A stretch of 64,000 bases of DNA from Enterobacter asburiae (GTDB lineage Bacteria; Pseudomonadota; Gammaproteobacteria; Enterobacterales; Enterobacteriaceae): contig NZ_CP102247.1 in the NCBI RefSeq assembly GCF_024599655.1, forward strand, positions 558,001-622,000. Reading direction: 5' to 3'. Numbering within the stretch: the first letter of the stretch is position 1; every line of letters begins with the position of its first letter. Below the pieces are notes generated by a model that was not told the DNA's origin, did no database searches, and saw only the letters and a list, made by a program, of their open reading frames with translations. The translations under genes were made by a program, and so were the position numbers. This document shows, one piece after another, positions 39,219 through 51,533 of the stretch.

Positions 39219-40160
39219 ATGCAGTTACAGAAATTAGTCAATATGTTTGGTGGGGATCTTTTGCAGCGGTACGGGCAAAAGGTTCATAAGCTGACGCTGC
39301 ACGGCGGGTTTAGCTGCCCGAATCGCGATGGCACCATCGGGCGCGGCGGCTGCACCTTCTGTAACGTAGCGTCCTTTGCTGACGAAGCCCAGCAGCATAA
39401 ATCTATCGCGGAACAGCTCGCCCATCAGGCCAGCCTGGTGAACCGCGCGAAGCAGTATCTGGCCTATTTCCAGGCCTACACCAGCACGTGGGCGGAGGCG
39501 CAGGTGCTGCGCGCTATGTATCAGCAGGCCGTCAGCCAGGCTAACATCGTTGGGCTGTGCGTGGGCACGCGCCCGGACTGCGTGCCGGACGCGGTGCTGG
39601 ACCTGCTCAGCGAGTACAAAGAACAAGGCTACGAGATCTGGCTGGAGCTGGGCCTGCAAACCGCGCACGACAAAACCCTGCACCGCATTAACCGTGGCCA
39701 TGATTTTGCCTGCTACCAGCGCACCACGCGCCTGGCCCGTGAGCGAGGGCTGAAGGTCTGTTCACACCTGATTGTTGGGTTACCCGGTGAAGGTCAACAG
39801 CATGGCCTTGAAACGCTGGAAAAGGTGGTTGAGACCGGCGTGGACGGCATTAAGCTGCACCCGCTGCATATCGTTACGGGAAGCATTATGGCGAAAGCCT
39901 GGGAAGCGGGGCGGTTAAGCGGAATTGAGCTTGAGGACTATACGGTGACGGCGGGGGAGATGATTCGCCACACGCCGCCGGAAATCGTCTACCACCGCAT
40001 CTCGGCCAGCGCCCGCCGTCCAACGCTTCTGGCACCGCTATGGTGTGAGAACCGCTGGACGGGGATGGTGGAAATCGACCGTTATCTGCAGGAGAACGGC
40101 GTGCAGGGTTCGGCGCTTGGCCGCCCGTGGATTCCCCATCTACCGGCGACGGCCGCCTAA
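39219..40160 (+). CDS. yhcC: YhcC, radical SAM protein (TIGR01212 family)
   Basis: Radical S-adenosylmethionine protein of unknown reaction. From the ATG at 39219 it has 313 residues (E. coli 309) and the start [13 protein letters not shown]. The cluster cysteines are Cys33, Cys45 and Cys48, an unusual C-X11-C-X2-C form of the usual CxxxCxxC, shared by the family. [22 protein letters not shown] is the SAM/substrate region, here cut to its first part [17 protein letters not shown]. The GTG at 39177 would add 14 residues. Its 3' end overlaps that of yjgR by 21 bp. Confidence 0.9.
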   Translation: MQLQKLVNMFGGDLLQRYGQKVHKLTLHGGFSCPNRDGTIGRGGCTFCNVASFADEAQQHKSIAEQLAHQASLVNRAKQYLAYFQAYTSTWAEAQVLRAMYQQAVSQANIVGLCVGTRPDCVPDAVLDLLSEYKEQGYEIWLELGLQTAHDKTLHRINRGHDFACYQRTTRLARERGLKVCSHLIVGLPGEGQQHGLETLEKVVETGVDGIKLHPLHIVTGSIMAKAWEAGRLSGIELEDYTVTAGEMIRHTPPEIVYHRISASARRPTLLAPLWCENRWTGMVEIDRYLQENGVQGSALGRPWIPHLPATAA

Positions 40161-41642
40161 CAGACTCCCCAGCATGCCGCGCACTATCTGATTGGTGACC
40201 TGTCGCGCCGCGCTTTTCGCCATGGTTTGTACCACGCCGTCGCGCTTGCCGCCGCGCGGCCCGGTGCTGCCGAACAGAATGTCTTTGAGCTCCCCGAGAA
40301 TACCGTCATCCACGGCGACAGACTGCCCTTTAGCGGCAGGCGCATCCTGCGATTCGGTGGTCGCCTGCACCCCTTTTTGCAGCATCTCGAACGCGGACTC
40401 GCGATCCACCTCGTCTTCGTACTTCCCGTAAACCGGAGAGTGGTTAATCAGGCCGTTACGTTCATCGTCGGTAACCGGCCCCATGCGCGAGCAGGGCGCG
40501 ATCACCATGGCGCGTTCCACCACGGACGGGCTGCCCTTCGCATCCAGGAACGAGATCAGCGCTTCACCGGTGCCTAACGCCTGAATCGCCGCTTCGGTAT
40601 CAAAGGCAGGATTGGCGCGCATGGTTTGCGCGGCGGCTTTCACCGCTTTCTGATCCTTCGGCGAAAAGGCGCGCAGGGCGTGCTGCACGCGGTTACCAAG
40701 CTGGCCGAGCACGTTATCCGGGATATCCGACGGGTTTTGTGAAACAAACCAGACGCCGACCCCTTTGGAGCGGATCAGGCGGATCACCTGTTCAATTTTA
40801 TCCAGCAATACCTGCGGCGCGTCGTTAAACAGAAGGTGCGCTTCGTCAAAGAAGAACACCAGCTTCGGTTTTTCCAGGTCGCCCGCTTCCGGTAACTGCT
40901 CGTACAGTTCGGAGAGCATCCACAGCAGGCTGGCGGCGTAGAGCTTTGGCATCTGGTAGAGCTTCTCGGAGCTCAGAATGTTGATGATGCCTTTGCCGCT
41001 GCTGTCGGTGCGCATCCAGTCTTTGATATCCAGCATCGGCTCGCCGAAGAAGTGTTCGGCACCCTGTTGCTCCAGGGTTAGCAACCCACGCTGAATGGCG
41101 CCCACCGAGGCGCTGCTGATATTGCCGTACTGGTTCTGGAAGGATTTGGCGTTATCGCCGATGTACTGCGTAATGGCGCGCAGATCTTTAAAATCAAGCA
41201 GCAGCAGTCCCTGATCGTCGGCAATGCGGAAGATAATATTCAGCACACCGGACTGCACGTCGTTGAGGTTAAGCAGACGGGCCAGCAGCAGCGGGCCGAG
41301 ATCGGAGACGGTGGCACGCACCGGATGGCCTTTCTCACCAAAGATATCCCACACCACCACCGGATTGTTATGCGGCGTCCAGTCCGTGATGCCAATATTC
41401 TTCAGCCGTTCGAGCAGTTTTTCAGAGGCCGTCCCTTCCTGAGCCACACCGGTTAAATCGCCTTTCACGTCAGCCATAAAGACCGGTACGCCAATCTCCG
41501 AAAGCGATTCCGCCAGCTTTTGCAGGGTGACGGTTTTCCCCGTCCCGGTCGCTCCGGTGATCAGACCGTGGCGGTTCGCCATCGCGGGCAGTAAATACAG
41601 CTCTTTTTCCAGCGTCCGGGCAATTAACAATGGTGTACTCAT
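40140..41642 (-). CDS. yjgR: YjgR, HerA-like ATPase (DUF853)
   Basis: Putative DNA-pump ATPase of the HerA/FtsK superfamily; its role is unknown. The ATG at 41642 gives 500 residues, the E. coli length. Walker A is GATGTGKT (30-37), and Walker B is in [12 protein letters not shown] near 260. The C-terminus is glycine-rich and ends LLGGRRR. In E. coli yjgR lies next to lptG near 96 min. Here it is the left end of the block inserted between yhcC and arcB, and its stop overlaps yhcC. Confidence 0.92.
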   Translation of the reverse strand: MSTPLLIARTLEKELYLLPAMANRHGLITGATGTGKTVTLQKLAESLSEIGVPVFMADVKGDLTGVAQEGTASEKLLERLKNIGITDWTPHNNPVVVWDIFGEKGHPVRATVSDLGPLLLARLLNLNDVQSGVLNIIFRIADDQGLLLLDFKDLRAITQYIGDNAKSFQNQYGNISSASVGAIQRGLLTLEQQGAEHFFGEPMLDIKDWMRTDSSGKGIINILSSEKLYQMPKLYAASLLWMLSELYEQLPEAGDLEKPKLVFFFDEAHLLFNDAPQVLLDKIEQVIRLIRSKGVGVWFVSQNPSDIPDNVLGQLGNRVQHALRAFSPKDQKAVKAAAQTMRANPAFDTEAAIQALGTGEALISFLDAKGSPSVVERAMVIAPCSRMGPVTDDERNGLINHSPVYGKYEDEVDRESAFEMLQKGVQATTESQDAPAAKGQSVAVDDGILGELKDILFGSTGPRGGKRDGVVQTMAKSAARQVTNQIVRGMLGSLLGGRRR

Positions 41643-41779
41643 GATGCGCTTCCTCTCTTTGTCCTGGGTGGAGTATAGGCAACCTGATAGCAATTTGGTT
41701 GAGTAAATTCCTGACTTTGCGGCGCATTATCCAGTGCGGACTATGCTTTTGCATACGGTTCACAAAATAGTGGGAAACT
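41643..41779. promoter_or_regulatory. yjgR-dhaK divergent promoter region
   Basis: A 137 bp gap between divergent genes. The best dhaK-side hexamer is TATGCT at 41748-41753, with no sure -35. No operator with clear symmetry is visible. Confidence 0.35.
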
Positions 41780-43417
41780 ATGTCCAGATTCTTCTTTAAC
41801 GATCGCAAACAGCTGGTCAACGATGCCATTGAAGGCATACTGCTTTCTGCGCCACACTCAAACCTCGTCAAACTTGATATCGATCCGGCCATCAGGATCG
41901 TCGCGCGCGGCGACTGGGACAAAAGCCGCGTAGCGGTGATCTCCGGCGGCGGTTCAGGCCACGAACCCGCGCACGCCGGGTTTGTCGGCAAAGGGATGCT
42001 GACGGCGGCAGTGTGTGGCGATCTGTTTGCCTCGCCGAGCGTGGATGCGGTGCTGAATGCCATTGTGGCGGTCACGGGCGATCGCGGCTGTCTGCTGATC
42101 GTCAAAAACTACACTGGCGATCGCCTGAACTTTGGCCTGGCGGCAGAAAAGGCCAAACGCTATGGCCTGAAGGTGGAGATGGTGATCGTGGCGGACGATA
42201 TCGCGCTGCCGGATAACAAACAGCCGCGCGGTATTGCCGGTACGGCACTGGTGCATAAGATTGCGGGCTATGCAGCGGAGCACGGGAAATCGTTGAGCGA
42301 GGTGCGGGATATTGCGCAACAGGCCTGCGACAACCTGTGGAGCCTGGGCGTCGCGATGCAAACCTGCAACCTGCCGGGCAGCGACGAGGAAGAGGGGCGC
42401 ATTAAGCAAGGTCACGTCGAGCTGGGTCTGGGCATTCACGGCGAGCCGGGAGCTTCCGTCGTGGATACGCAGAACAGCAAAGCCATTATCGACACGCTGG
42501 TGACGCCGCTGCGCGCGCAGGCGGGAGAGGGGCGCTTTGCGGTATTGATTAACAATCTTGGCGGCGTCTCGGCGCTGGAGATGGCCCTGCTGACCAAAGA
42601 GCTGGCGCATTCGGCGCTGAAAGAGGAGATCGCGTACCTGATTGGCCCCGCGCCGCTGGTGAGCGCGCTGGACATGAAGGGCTTTTCGCTCACGCTGCTG
42701 AAGCTTAACGATTTCTTCGAAAAGGCGATTCACGCCGAGGTCGAGACGCTGGGCTGGCAGAAGCCCGTGGCGTTTGCGCCACTGCGCACCGTGTCGCATA
42801 GCGCCATCCACGATCGCGTGGAATACACCCCGTCGGACAATCTGCGGGTGGGCGAATATGTCTCCTCGGTGACCAGCACGCTGCTCCAGCTGGAAAACCG
42901 ACTGAACGCGCTGGATGCCAAAGTGGGCGACGGTGATACCGGCTCTACCTTTGCGCAAGGCGCGCGGGATATTGCGCAGCGCCTGGAGGAGCATAAACTT
43001 CCGCTGAACGACGTGTCGACGCTGCTGCTGCTGGTGGGCGAGCGGCTGGCCACGGTGATGGGCGGATCGAGCGGGGTGCTGATGTCGATCTTCTTCACGG
43101 CGGCCGGACAAAAGCTTCACGATGGGCAGCCGCTACCGGAGGCATTGCTCGGCGGGCTGGCGCAGATGAAGCAGTACGGCGGGGCAGATCTCGGCGATCG
43201 TACCCTGATCGACGCGCTACAGCCGGCGCTGGAGGCGTTGCAGAAAAAAGATCTTCAGTCAGCGGCGCAGGCGGCACAGCAGGGGGCAGAGGCAACGGCG
43301 AAAATGGCGAAAGCCGGAGCAGGGCGCTCGTCGTATGTGAATAAAGAGAATCTGGACGGCGTGATGGATCCGGGGGCGGTCGCGGTGGCAGAGGTGTTTT
43401 CTGCACTGGTGCGATAG
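41780..43417 (+). CDS. dhaK: Dihydroxyacetone (glycerone) kinase, single-chain ATP-dependent type
   Basis: Phosphorylates dihydroxyacetone to dihydroxyacetone phosphate with ATP. The 545 residues contain both parts of a one-chain kinase: the DhaK domain (about 1-325) with ISGGGSGHEPAHAGF (54-68) and the covalent-substrate His220 in GIHGEPGAS, exactly at the number of the Citrobacter freundii enzyme, and the DhaL domain (about 350-545) with the magnesium aspartates in DAKVGDGDTGSTFAQGA. E. coli K-12 has only the PTS-dependent DhaKLM. Neighbours ahr and yjgR give no clear pathway, and no glycerol dehydrogenase or DhaR gene is adjacent. Confidence 0.92.
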   Translation: MSRFFFNDRKQLVNDAIEGILLSAPHSNLVKLDIDPAIRIVARGDWDKSRVAVISGGGSGHEPAHAGFVGKGMLTAAVCGDLFASPSVDAVLNAIVAVTGDRGCLLIVKNYTGDRLNFGLAAEKAKRYGLKVEMVIVADDIALPDNKQPRGIAGTALVHKIAGYAAEHGKSLSEVRDIAQQACDNLWSLGVAMQTCNLPGSDEEEGRIKQGHVELGLGIHGEPGASVVDTQNSKAIIDTLVTPLRAQAGEGRFAVLINNLGGVSALEMALLTKELAHSALKEEIAYLIGPAPLVSALDMKGFSLTLLKLNDFFEKAIHAEVETLGWQKPVAFAPLRTVSHSAIHDRVEYTPSDNLRVGEYVSSVTSTLLQLENRLNALDAKVGDGDTGSTFAQGARDIAQRLEEHKLPLNDVSTLLLLVGERLATVMGGSSGVLMSIFFTAAGQKLHDGQPLPEALLGGLAQMKQYGGADLGDRTLIDALQPALEALQKKDLQSAAQAAQQGAEATAKMAKAGAGRSSYVNKENLDGVMDPGAVAVAEVFSALVR

Positions 43418-43426
43418 GTGAGAATA

Positions 43427-43498
43427 GCCCGGTGGCGCTGCGCTTACCGGGCCTACAAAACCGGATCCAGGCCGGGTAAGGCGAAGCCGCCACCCGGC
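43427..43498. repeat. REP pair (BIME) between dhaK and ahr
   Basis: Two inverted REP units: 43427-43456 (starting GCCCGGTGGCGCTGCGCTTA) and 43469-43498 (ending AGCCGCCACCCGGC). Such elements lie between convergent genes and can stabilise mRNA ends or bind gyrase and IHF. Confidence 0.9.
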
Positions 43499-43507
43499 AA
43501 TGTCACA

Positions 43508-44527
43508 TCAAAAATCCGCTTTCAACACCACGCGGTAGCGGGCTTTGCCGTCACGCACGTGCTGGATCGCTTCGTTAATTTTCGACATCGGATACAGTTC
43601 GGTGGTCGGGGCCACTTTGGTGCGTCCGGCAAACTTCATCAGCTTGCGCAACTCAAACGGCGTACCGGTCGCGGAACCTGACACGCTGCGATCCCCGCCG
43701 ATCAGGGTAAACGCCGGAACCGGCAGCGGCTTCATTACGGCACCTACGGTATGGAAGTTACCGCCGTAGGCCAGTGCTTCAAAGTACGGCTGCCAGTCGA
43801 GATCCACGTTCACGGTGTTGATGATCAGGTCAAACTGCCCAGCCAGCGCGTTCAGTGCGTCAGGATCGCGGCTGTTTACGACTTTATCCGCACCCATCGC
43901 CAGCACTTCTTTCTCTTTCGCCGGGTTCGAGCTAAACGCCGTGACTTCACAGCCCATCGCGTGCAGCAGCTTGATGGCGATATGCCCCAGACCGCCAATA
44001 CCGATCACGCCCACGCGGCTGGTGGCGGTGATATGGTGCATCAGCAGGGGTTTAAAGACGGTGATACCGCCGCACAGCAGCGGACCAGCGGATTCGATAT
44101 CAATGCTGTCCGGCAGCGGGATGACCCATTGCCAGTCGGCGCGCAGCTTATCGGCAAAACCGCCCTTGTTCAGAATGGTGGGAATGGCGCCTTCGAGGCA
44201 GTTGATCTGATTGCCGCTGATACAGGCATCGCAATGACCACAGCTGCGTGCCGTCCAGCCAATGCCCACGCGCTGGCCCACTTTCAGCCCTTTGTCCTGC
44301 GCGGCGCTACCGAGCGCCACGACGCGGCCAATGACTTCGTGCCCGGCAACCAGCGGATAGCTCGAGAAGCCCCATTCGTTGTCGATCATCGAGAGATCCG
44401 AGTGGCAGATCCCGCAGTAATCAACCTGTACTTCGACGTCTTCTGCTTTTAGTTCGCCCGCATCGTACTCGTACAGCTCAAGTTCTGCACCCGCCTGCGG
44501 TGCGGCGTAGCTTTTTATCTTCGACAT
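43508..44527 (-). CDS. ahr: Ahr, NADPH-dependent broad-range aldehyde reductase
   Basis: Zinc-dependent alcohol dehydrogenase family enzyme that reduces aldehydes to alcohols with NADPH. From the ATG at 44527 it has 339 residues, the E. coli length. Cys38 and His63 are expected catalytic zinc ligands ([15 protein letters not shown]), and Cys96, 99, 102 and 110 form the structural zinc loop. The cofactor motif is [17 protein letters not shown]. Formerly yjgB. In E. coli it lies beside idnK and leuX. Confidence 0.93.
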   Translation of the reverse strand: MSKIKSYAAPQAGAELELYEYDAGELKAEDVEVQVDYCGICHSDLSMIDNEWGFSSYPLVAGHEVIGRVVALGSAAQDKGLKVGQRVGIGWTARSCGHCDACISGNQINCLEGAIPTILNKGGFADKLRADWQWVIPLPDSIDIESAGPLLCGGITVFKPLLMHHITATSRVGVIGIGGLGHIAIKLLHAMGCEVTAFSSNPAKEKEVLAMGADKVVNSRDPDALNALAGQFDLIINTVNVDLDWQPYFEALAYGGNFHTVGAVMKPLPVPAFTLIGGDRSVSGSATGTPFELRKLMKFAGRTKVAPTTELYPMSKINEAIQHVRDGKARYRVVLKADF

Positions 44528-44610
44528 CGTGTTTCCCCCGTTATGGTGTGAACTGAGAGTGTAGAGCATTCAGTTTACAGCCGCTTAACAGAAGAGGGCA
44601 GGAACGAAAG

Positions 44611-45114
44611 TTACAGACTTTTCAGCATCCTGACTTCGCAATCAACGTGGCCGGTACAGCCCAGCGGCGCATCGATATGCTCAAAGCCCAGATGTTCATA
44701 CAGGCCGATGGCCTCTTTGAGGAAAGCGGTGGTTTCAAGGTAGCAGCGGGTAAACCCCTGCTTGCGCGCATGGTCCAGCGCAATCAGCGCCAGCTTTTTC
44801 GCCAGCCCTTGCCCGCGCGCCGTTGGCAGAAAATACATTTTCTGTAGTTCGCAGATATCCGGCTCGCTGCAGCTGAGGGGTGCCACGCCGCCACCGCCCA
44901 CAACCTGGTCGTTCTGCTCGATTACCCAGTAGGCATGCCCTGGCTGGCTGTAGAGCTGGAAAAGCTCGTCCAGGTTCGGGTCTGCAACCGTGTAGCCTTT
45001 GTCAGCCGTCAGGCCATATTCGGCAGAAACGGTGCGGATAACGGCGGCGATAGCCGGATTATCCTGCTCAGTGATCCGACGCATCGTCGTCGCGACGGGG
45101 GTAATCACGCTCAT
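44611..45114 (-). CDS. yjgM: YjgM, GNAT-family N-acetyltransferase
   Basis: Probable acetyltransferase with unassigned substrate. The ATG at 45114 gives 167 residues, equal to E. coli; upstream ATGs at 45126 and 45180 are open but unsupported. The acetyl-CoA loop reads [17 protein letters not shown], followed by the GNAT beta-strand [21 protein letters not shown]. In E. coli it is also next to valS, with yjgN between them; yjgN is absent here. Confidence 0.88.
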   Translation of the reverse strand: MSVITPVATTMRRITEQDNPAIAAVIRTVSAEYGLTADKGYTVADPNLDELFQLYSQPGHAYWVIEQNDQVVGGGGVAPLSCSEPDICELQKMYFLPTARGQGLAKKLALIALDHARKQGFTRCYLETTAFLKEAIGLYEHLGFEHIDAPLGCTGHVDCEVRMLKSL

Positions 45115-45200
45115 AGCATTACTCATTACAAAAATTGACACATAACTGCTGTTAATAGCACCGCAGAAAGGGGAGTGCAAGCGAGGAGTTTTCAGGAAGG

Positions 45201-45232
45201 TTACCCCTTACGCTCTGAAGCGTAAGGGGTAA
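45201..45232 (-). terminator. valS terminator
   Basis: TTACCCCTTACGCT (45201-45214), loop CTGA, AGCGTAAGGGGTAA (45219-45232), a perfect 14-bp stem 6 bp after the valS stop. The minus-strand tail CCTTCCTG has few U's. Confidence 0.75.
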
Positions 45233-45237
45233 AAGCA

Positions 45238-48093
45238 TTACAGTGCGGCAATAACCGCCTGCTGCTCAATCAGCTTGGTCTTCGCATCGGCGAAAGCAAC
45301 CAGACGCTCACGCTCTTTCGCGATGACTGCTTCCGGCGCGCGGGCGACAAAGCCTTCGTTCGCCAGCTTGCTTTCGATTTTGCCAATTTCCACGTCGACT
45401 TTCGCCACTTCTTTCGCCAGACGCGCCAGCTCGGCGTCCTTGTCGATCAGGCCTGCCATCGGGATCAGCAGCTCGGCGCCGTCGATGATTTTGGTCACGG
45501 AAACCGGACCTTTGTCATCCGCAGGCAGCACGGTGATGCTTTCCAGACGCGCCATGGTCTTGAGGAAGGTGTTGTTCTCGGTGACGCGACGAACAGCCGC
45601 TTCGCTGCAGCCACGAAGCAGCAGCTCCAGCGGTTTGCCAGGGGCGATGTTCATTTCAGCACGGATGTTACGTACCGCGACGATCGCCTGTTTCAGCCAC
45701 TCGGTATCCGCGGACGCCGCTTCATCAACCTTAGCCGCATCGAATTCCGGGAACGGCTGCAGCATGATGGTATCGGCGTTGATGCCTGCAATCACCTTCA
45801 CGCGTTGCCAGATAGTTTCGGTGATAAATGGAATGACCGGATGCGCCAGGCGCAGAAGACCTTCCAGAACGGTAATCAGCGTATTGCGCGTGCCGCGCAG
45901 TTCCGCCTCAGTACCGCCGTTCATCACCGGCTTCGCCAGCTCCAGATACCAGTCGCAGAACTGGTTCCAGGTGAATTCATACAGGATGCCCGCCGCGATA
46001 TCGAAGCGGTAGCTGTCCAGCGCCTCGCGGAACGCTTTCACCGTCTGGTTGAATTCCGCCAGGATCCAGCGGTCCGCCAGAGACAGGGTCATTTCGCCGC
46101 CGTTGAAGCCGCAGTCCTGATCTTCGGTGTTCATCAGCACGAAGCGGCTGGCGTTCCACAGCTTGTTACAGAAGTTACGGTAACCTTCCAGACGCTTCAT
46201 GTCCCAGTTGATGTCACGTCCGGTAGAGGCCAGTGCCGCCAGGGTGAAGCGCAGGGCGTCGGTACCGTGAGACTCGATCCCGTTCGGGAACTGTTTCTCG
46301 GTGCGCTTGCGGATTTTCTCAGCCAGCTGCGGCTGCATCATGTTGCCGGTACGTTTTTCCAGCAGGTCTTCCAGAGAGATACCGTCAACCATGTCCAGCG
46401 GGTCAATCACGTTACCCTTGGACTTGGACATCTTCTGGCCTTCGTCGTCGCGGATCAGACCGGTCATGTAGACGGTATGGAACGGAACCTGCGGCTTGCC
46501 GTCTTCGTCTTTGATGAAGTGCATGGTCATCATGATCATGCGGGCAATCCAGAAGAAGATGATGTCGAAGCCGGAGACCATCACGCTGGTTGGGTGGAAC
46601 TGACGCAGCGCGTCGGTGTTTTCTGGCCAGCCGAGGGTGGAGAACGTCCACAGCGCGGAGGAGAACCAGGTGTCCAGCACGTCTTCGTCCTGACGCAGCG
46701 CAACATCCGCGCTCAGGTTATTTTCCTGACGCACTTCGTCTTCGGTGCGGCCAACGTAGACGTTTCCTTCGTTGTCGTACCACGCCGGAATACGGTGACC
46801 CCACCACAGCTGACGGGAGATACACCAGTCCTGAATGTCACGCATCCAGGAGAAGTACATGTTTTCGTACTGCTTCGGCACGAACTGAATGCTGCCGTTC
46901 TCAACCGCTTCAACAGCTGGTTTCGCCAGCACGTCGGCACGCACGTACCACTGGTCGGTCAGCATTGGCTCGATCACCACGCCGCCACGGTCGCCGTACG
47001 GCACGGTCAGATCGTGAGGTTTGATCTCTTCGAGCAGGCCGAGCGCGTCAACGGCAGCCACAATCGCTTTACGCGCGGCAAAGCGTTCCAGCTTCTGGAA
47101 CTCCGCCGGGATGTCGCTGGAGTAAACGTCAGACTCTTCGCCTTTGGTGTCGTACACTTCTGCGCTTTCACGGATATCACCGTCAAAGGTCAGGATGTTG
47201 ATCATTGGCAGGGCGTGACGACGACCAACTTCATAGTCGTTGAAGTCGTGCGCAGGGGTGATTTTTACACAACCGGTGCCTTTTTCCATGTCGGCGTGTT
47301 CGTCGCCCACAATCGGAATACGGCGGTTTACCAGCGGCAGCACCACGAATTTGCCGATCAGATCTTTATAACGCGGATCTTCCGGGTTAACGGCCACGCC
47401 GGTATCGCCCAGCAGGGTTTCCGGACGGGTGGTCGCCACCACCAGGTAATCTTTACCGTCGGCGGTTTTTGCGCCATCGGCCAGCGGATAGCGGATGTGC
47501 CACATGGAGCCTTTAGACTCGCGGTTTTCCACTTCCAGGTCAGAGATGGCGGTGCGCAGTTTCGGGTCCCAGTTTACCAGGCGTTTGCCGCGGTAAATCA
47601 GGTCTTCTTTGTACAGGCGGACGAAAACTTCTTTAACGGCGTTGGAAAGGCCTTCATCCATGGTGAAGCGCTCGCGCTCCCAGTCCACGGAGTTGCCGAG
47701 ACGGCGCATCTGACGGGTAATGGTACCGCCGGATTCCGCTTTCCACTGCCAGATTTTGTCGATGAACGCGTCGCGACCGTAGTCGTGGCGGGTTTTACCT
47801 TCTTCAGCGGCAATTTTACGCTCAACCACCATCTGGGTCGCGATACCCGCGTGGTCAGTCCCCGCCTGCCACAGGGTATTTTTACCCTGCATGCGCTGGT
47901 AGCGGATCATGGTGTCCATGATGGTCTGCTGGAAAGCATGACCCATATGCAAACTGCCGGTGACGTTCGGCGGCGGGATCATGATGCAGAAGGACTCTTT
48001 GCTTTCGTCGCCGTTAGGCTTGAAATAGCCCTGCTGTTCCCAGTGCTCGTAAAGCGGCTGCTCGATATCGCGTGGGTTATATGTCTTTTCCAT
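45238..48093 (-). CDS. valS: Valyl-tRNA synthetase
   Basis: Charges tRNA-Val. The 951 residues equal E. coli. The class I signatures are HMGH (49-52) in [15 protein letters not shown] and KMSKSKGN near 553. The editing domain (about 190-340) and the C-terminal coiled-coil arm (about 885-951) are present. The start overlaps the holC stop by one base, so pepA, holC and valS may share transcripts. Confidence 0.98.
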   Translation of the reverse strand: MEKTYNPRDIEQPLYEHWEQQGYFKPNGDESKESFCIMIPPPNVTGSLHMGHAFQQTIMDTMIRYQRMQGKNTLWQAGTDHAGIATQMVVERKIAAEEGKTRHDYGRDAFIDKIWQWKAESGGTITRQMRRLGNSVDWERERFTMDEGLSNAVKEVFVRLYKEDLIYRGKRLVNWDPKLRTAISDLEVENRESKGSMWHIRYPLADGAKTADGKDYLVVATTRPETLLGDTGVAVNPEDPRYKDLIGKFVVLPLVNRRIPIVGDEHADMEKGTGCVKITPAHDFNDYEVGRRHALPMINILTFDGDIRESAEVYDTKGEESDVYSSDIPAEFQKLERFAARKAIVAAVDALGLLEEIKPHDLTVPYGDRGGVVIEPMLTDQWYVRADVLAKPAVEAVENGSIQFVPKQYENMYFSWMRDIQDWCISRQLWWGHRIPAWYDNEGNVYVGRTEDEVRQENNLSADVALRQDEDVLDTWFSSALWTFSTLGWPENTDALRQFHPTSVMVSGFDIIFFWIARMIMMTMHFIKDEDGKPQVPFHTVYMTGLIRDDEGQKMSKSKGNVIDPLDMVDGISLEDLLEKRTGNMMQPQLAEKIRKRTEKQFPNGIESHGTDALRFTLAALASTGRDINWDMKRLEGYRNFCNKLWNASRFVLMNTEDQDCGFNGGEMTLSLADRWILAEFNQTVKAFREALDSYRFDIAAGILYEFTWNQFCDWYLELAKPVMNGGTEAELRGTRNTLITVLEGLLRLAHPVIPFITETIWQRVKVIAGINADTIMLQPFPEFDAAKVDEAASADTEWLKQAIVAVRNIRAEMNIAPGKPLELLLRGCSEAAVRRVTENNTFLKTMARLESITVLPADDKGPVSVTKIIDGAELLIPMAGLIDKDAELARLAKEVAKVDVEIGKIESKLANEGFVARAPEAVIAKERERLVAFADAKTKLIEQQAVIAAL

Positions 48094-48536
48094 TATTTCC
48101 AGGTTGCCGTATTCAGGTTAAAACCAGCCAGGCGGTACGCTTTATAGCGTTCGCGCGCCAGTTGTTTCAAAGATTCTTCGTAAGGGACAAAGTCTACCAC
48201 TTCTGTGAAAGCGGTGGCAAAATCTGCAAAATCTATCCGCAGGCTAATCAGAATATCGCGCGCGCTGCTGTTGCGCTTTTGCGGCCAGGCAATTTCAACC
48301 GGTGCTCCACCGCGCGGCCCTTCGCCCGACAGGTTATGCGGGACAAAACTCTCCGGCGGGCGCGCCCACAGCGCCTCATCAAGGCGAATGGCCTGCTGTT
48401 CATCTTCACAGGCAATCAGAACGCGTTTACCTGCGCGCCAACGTTCTGCGGCAATTTCACACACCAGCTGTTCGACGGCGCTGAGGCCATCCTGATGGGT
48501 GTCGTTGTCCAGAAGGTAGAACGTTGCATTCTTCAT
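48093..48536 (-). CDS. holC: DNA polymerase III chi subunit
   Basis: Clamp-loader accessory subunit that binds psi (HolD) and single-strand binding protein at the replication fork. From the ATG at 48536 it has 147 residues, the E. coli length. Conserved parts: [34 protein letters not shown] and EYKAYR-like tail [12 protein letters not shown]. It overlaps valS by one base, as in E. coli. Confidence 0.95.
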   Translation of the reverse strand: MKNATFYLLDNDTHQDGLSAVEQLVCEIAAERWRAGKRVLIACEDEQQAIRLDEALWARPPESFVPHNLSGEGPRGGAPVEIAWPQKRNSSARDILISLRIDFADFATAFTEVVDFVPYEESLKQLARERYKAYRLAGFNLNTATWK

Positions 48537-48570
48537 ATATGGGGCTTCTTGTCGTGGATTTAAATGCAAA

Positions 48571-48646
48571 GCCGGGTGGCGCTACGCTTACCCGGCCTAC
48601 GGTTGAGTGACGCTGTAGGCCGGGTAAGGCGAAGCCGCCACCCGGC
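48571..48646. repeat. REP pair (BIME) between pepA and holC
   Basis: Two inverted REP units, 48571-48600 (GCCGGGTGGCGCTACGCTTA start) and 48615-48646 (ending AGCCGCCACCCGGC). Nearly the same sequence as the pair after dhaK, about 5.1 kb away. Confidence 0.92.
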
Positions 48647-48654
48647 GTTTTACA

Positions 48655-50432
<1,778 letters not shown>

Positions 50433-51533
50433 GTGATAATCATAAGATATCTGGTGCGGGAGACGCTCAAAAGCCAACTGGCGATCCTCTTCATCCTGCT
50501 GCTGATTTTTTTCTGTCAGAAGCTGGTTAAGATCCTCGGTGCGGCCGTTGACGGCGAAATTCCAACAAATCTGGTGCTTTCCCTGCTTGGTTTAGGGATC
50601 CCGGAAATGGCGCAGCTCATCCTGCCGCTAAGTCTTTTCCTTGGCCTGCTCATGACGCTTGGGAAACTCTACACCGAGAGTGAAATCACGGTGATGCATG
50701 CCTGCGGCCTGAGTAAAGCCGTACTGGTGAAAGCGGCCATGATACTGGCGCTGTTCACGGGCATTGTTGCGGCGGTGAATGTGATGTGGGCGGGCCCCAT
50801 GTCTTCCCGTCATCAGGACGAAGTGCTGGCCGAGGCGAAAGCCAACCCTGGCATGGCGGCGTTAGCCCAGGGGCAGTTCCAGCAGGCGACCGACGGCAAC
50901 TCCGTGCTGTTTATTGAGAGCGTTGACGGCAGTAAATTCAACGACGTATTCCTGGCGCAGTTACGTCCCAAAGGTAACGCGCGTCCGTCAGTGGTGGTTG
51001 CAGACTCCGGCCAGCTTGCTCAGCGCAAAGATGGTTCTCAGATCGTGACGCTGAACAAAGGCACCCGTTTCGAAGGCACCGCGATGCTGCGCGACTTCCG
51101 TATTACGGATTTCCAGAACTATCAGGCCATTATCGGCCATCAGGCGGTGGCGCTCGATCCAACGGATACCGAGCAAATGGACATGCGGACCCTCTGGAAT
51201 ACCGATACCGACCGAGCGCGCGCTGAGTTCCACTGGCGTATTACGCTCGTCTTCACCGTGTTTATGATGGCGCTGATTGTCGTTCCGCTGAGCGTGGTTA
51301 ACCCGCGTCAGGGACGCGTGCTCTCTATGCTGCCGGCGATGCTGCTTTACCTGATCTATTTCCTGCTGCAAACCTCGATTCGTTCTAACGGCGCGAAGGG
51401 TAAGCTGGACCCTATGGTCTGGACATGGTTCGTCAACAGCCTGTACATCTTACTGGCGCTGGGATTAAACCTGTGGGATACGGTGCCTGTGCGCCGCATA
51501 CGTGCCCGATTCTCGCGTAAAGGAGCCATCTAA
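50433..51533 (+). CDS. lptF: LptF, LPS export permease
   Basis: Inner-membrane permease subunit of the LptB2FGC exporter, which extracts LPS and hands it to the LptA bridge. The 366 residues equal E. coli. Three N-terminal membrane helices, a periplasmic beta-jellyroll (about 125-260) and three C-terminal helices. It starts with GTG at 50433 (MIIIRYLVRETLKSQ). Its stop overlaps the lptG start (TAATG). Confidence 0.97.
   Translation: MIIIRYLVRETLKSQLAILFILLLIFFCQKLVKILGAAVDGEIPTNLVLSLLGLGIPEMAQLILPLSLFLGLLMTLGKLYTESEITVMHACGLSKAVLVKAAMILALFTGIVAAVNVMWAGPMSSRHQDEVLAEAKANPGMAALAQGQFQQATDGNSVLFIESVDGSKFNDVFLAQLRPKGNARPSVVVADSGQLAQRKDGSQIVTLNKGTRFEGTAMLRDFRITDFQNYQAIIGHQAVALDPTDTEQMDMRTLWNTDTDRARAEFHWRITLVFTVFMMALIVVPLSVVNPRQGRVLSMLPAMLLYLIYFLLQTSIRSNGAKGKLDPMVWTWFVNSLYILLALGLNLWDTVPVRRIRARFSRKGAI

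Noticed and set aside
45805..48147. 780-codon open frame on the plus strand opposite valS
   Set aside because: It is the mirror of the biased codon use of valS. The composition is rich in His, Val and Arg in a way typical of antisense frames, and it has no known domain.
43427..48646. The repeated BIME sequences as a CRISPR array or insertion-sequence ends
   Set aside because: Only two copies 5 kb apart, each a palindromic REP pair, with no spacers, transposase or target-site duplication.
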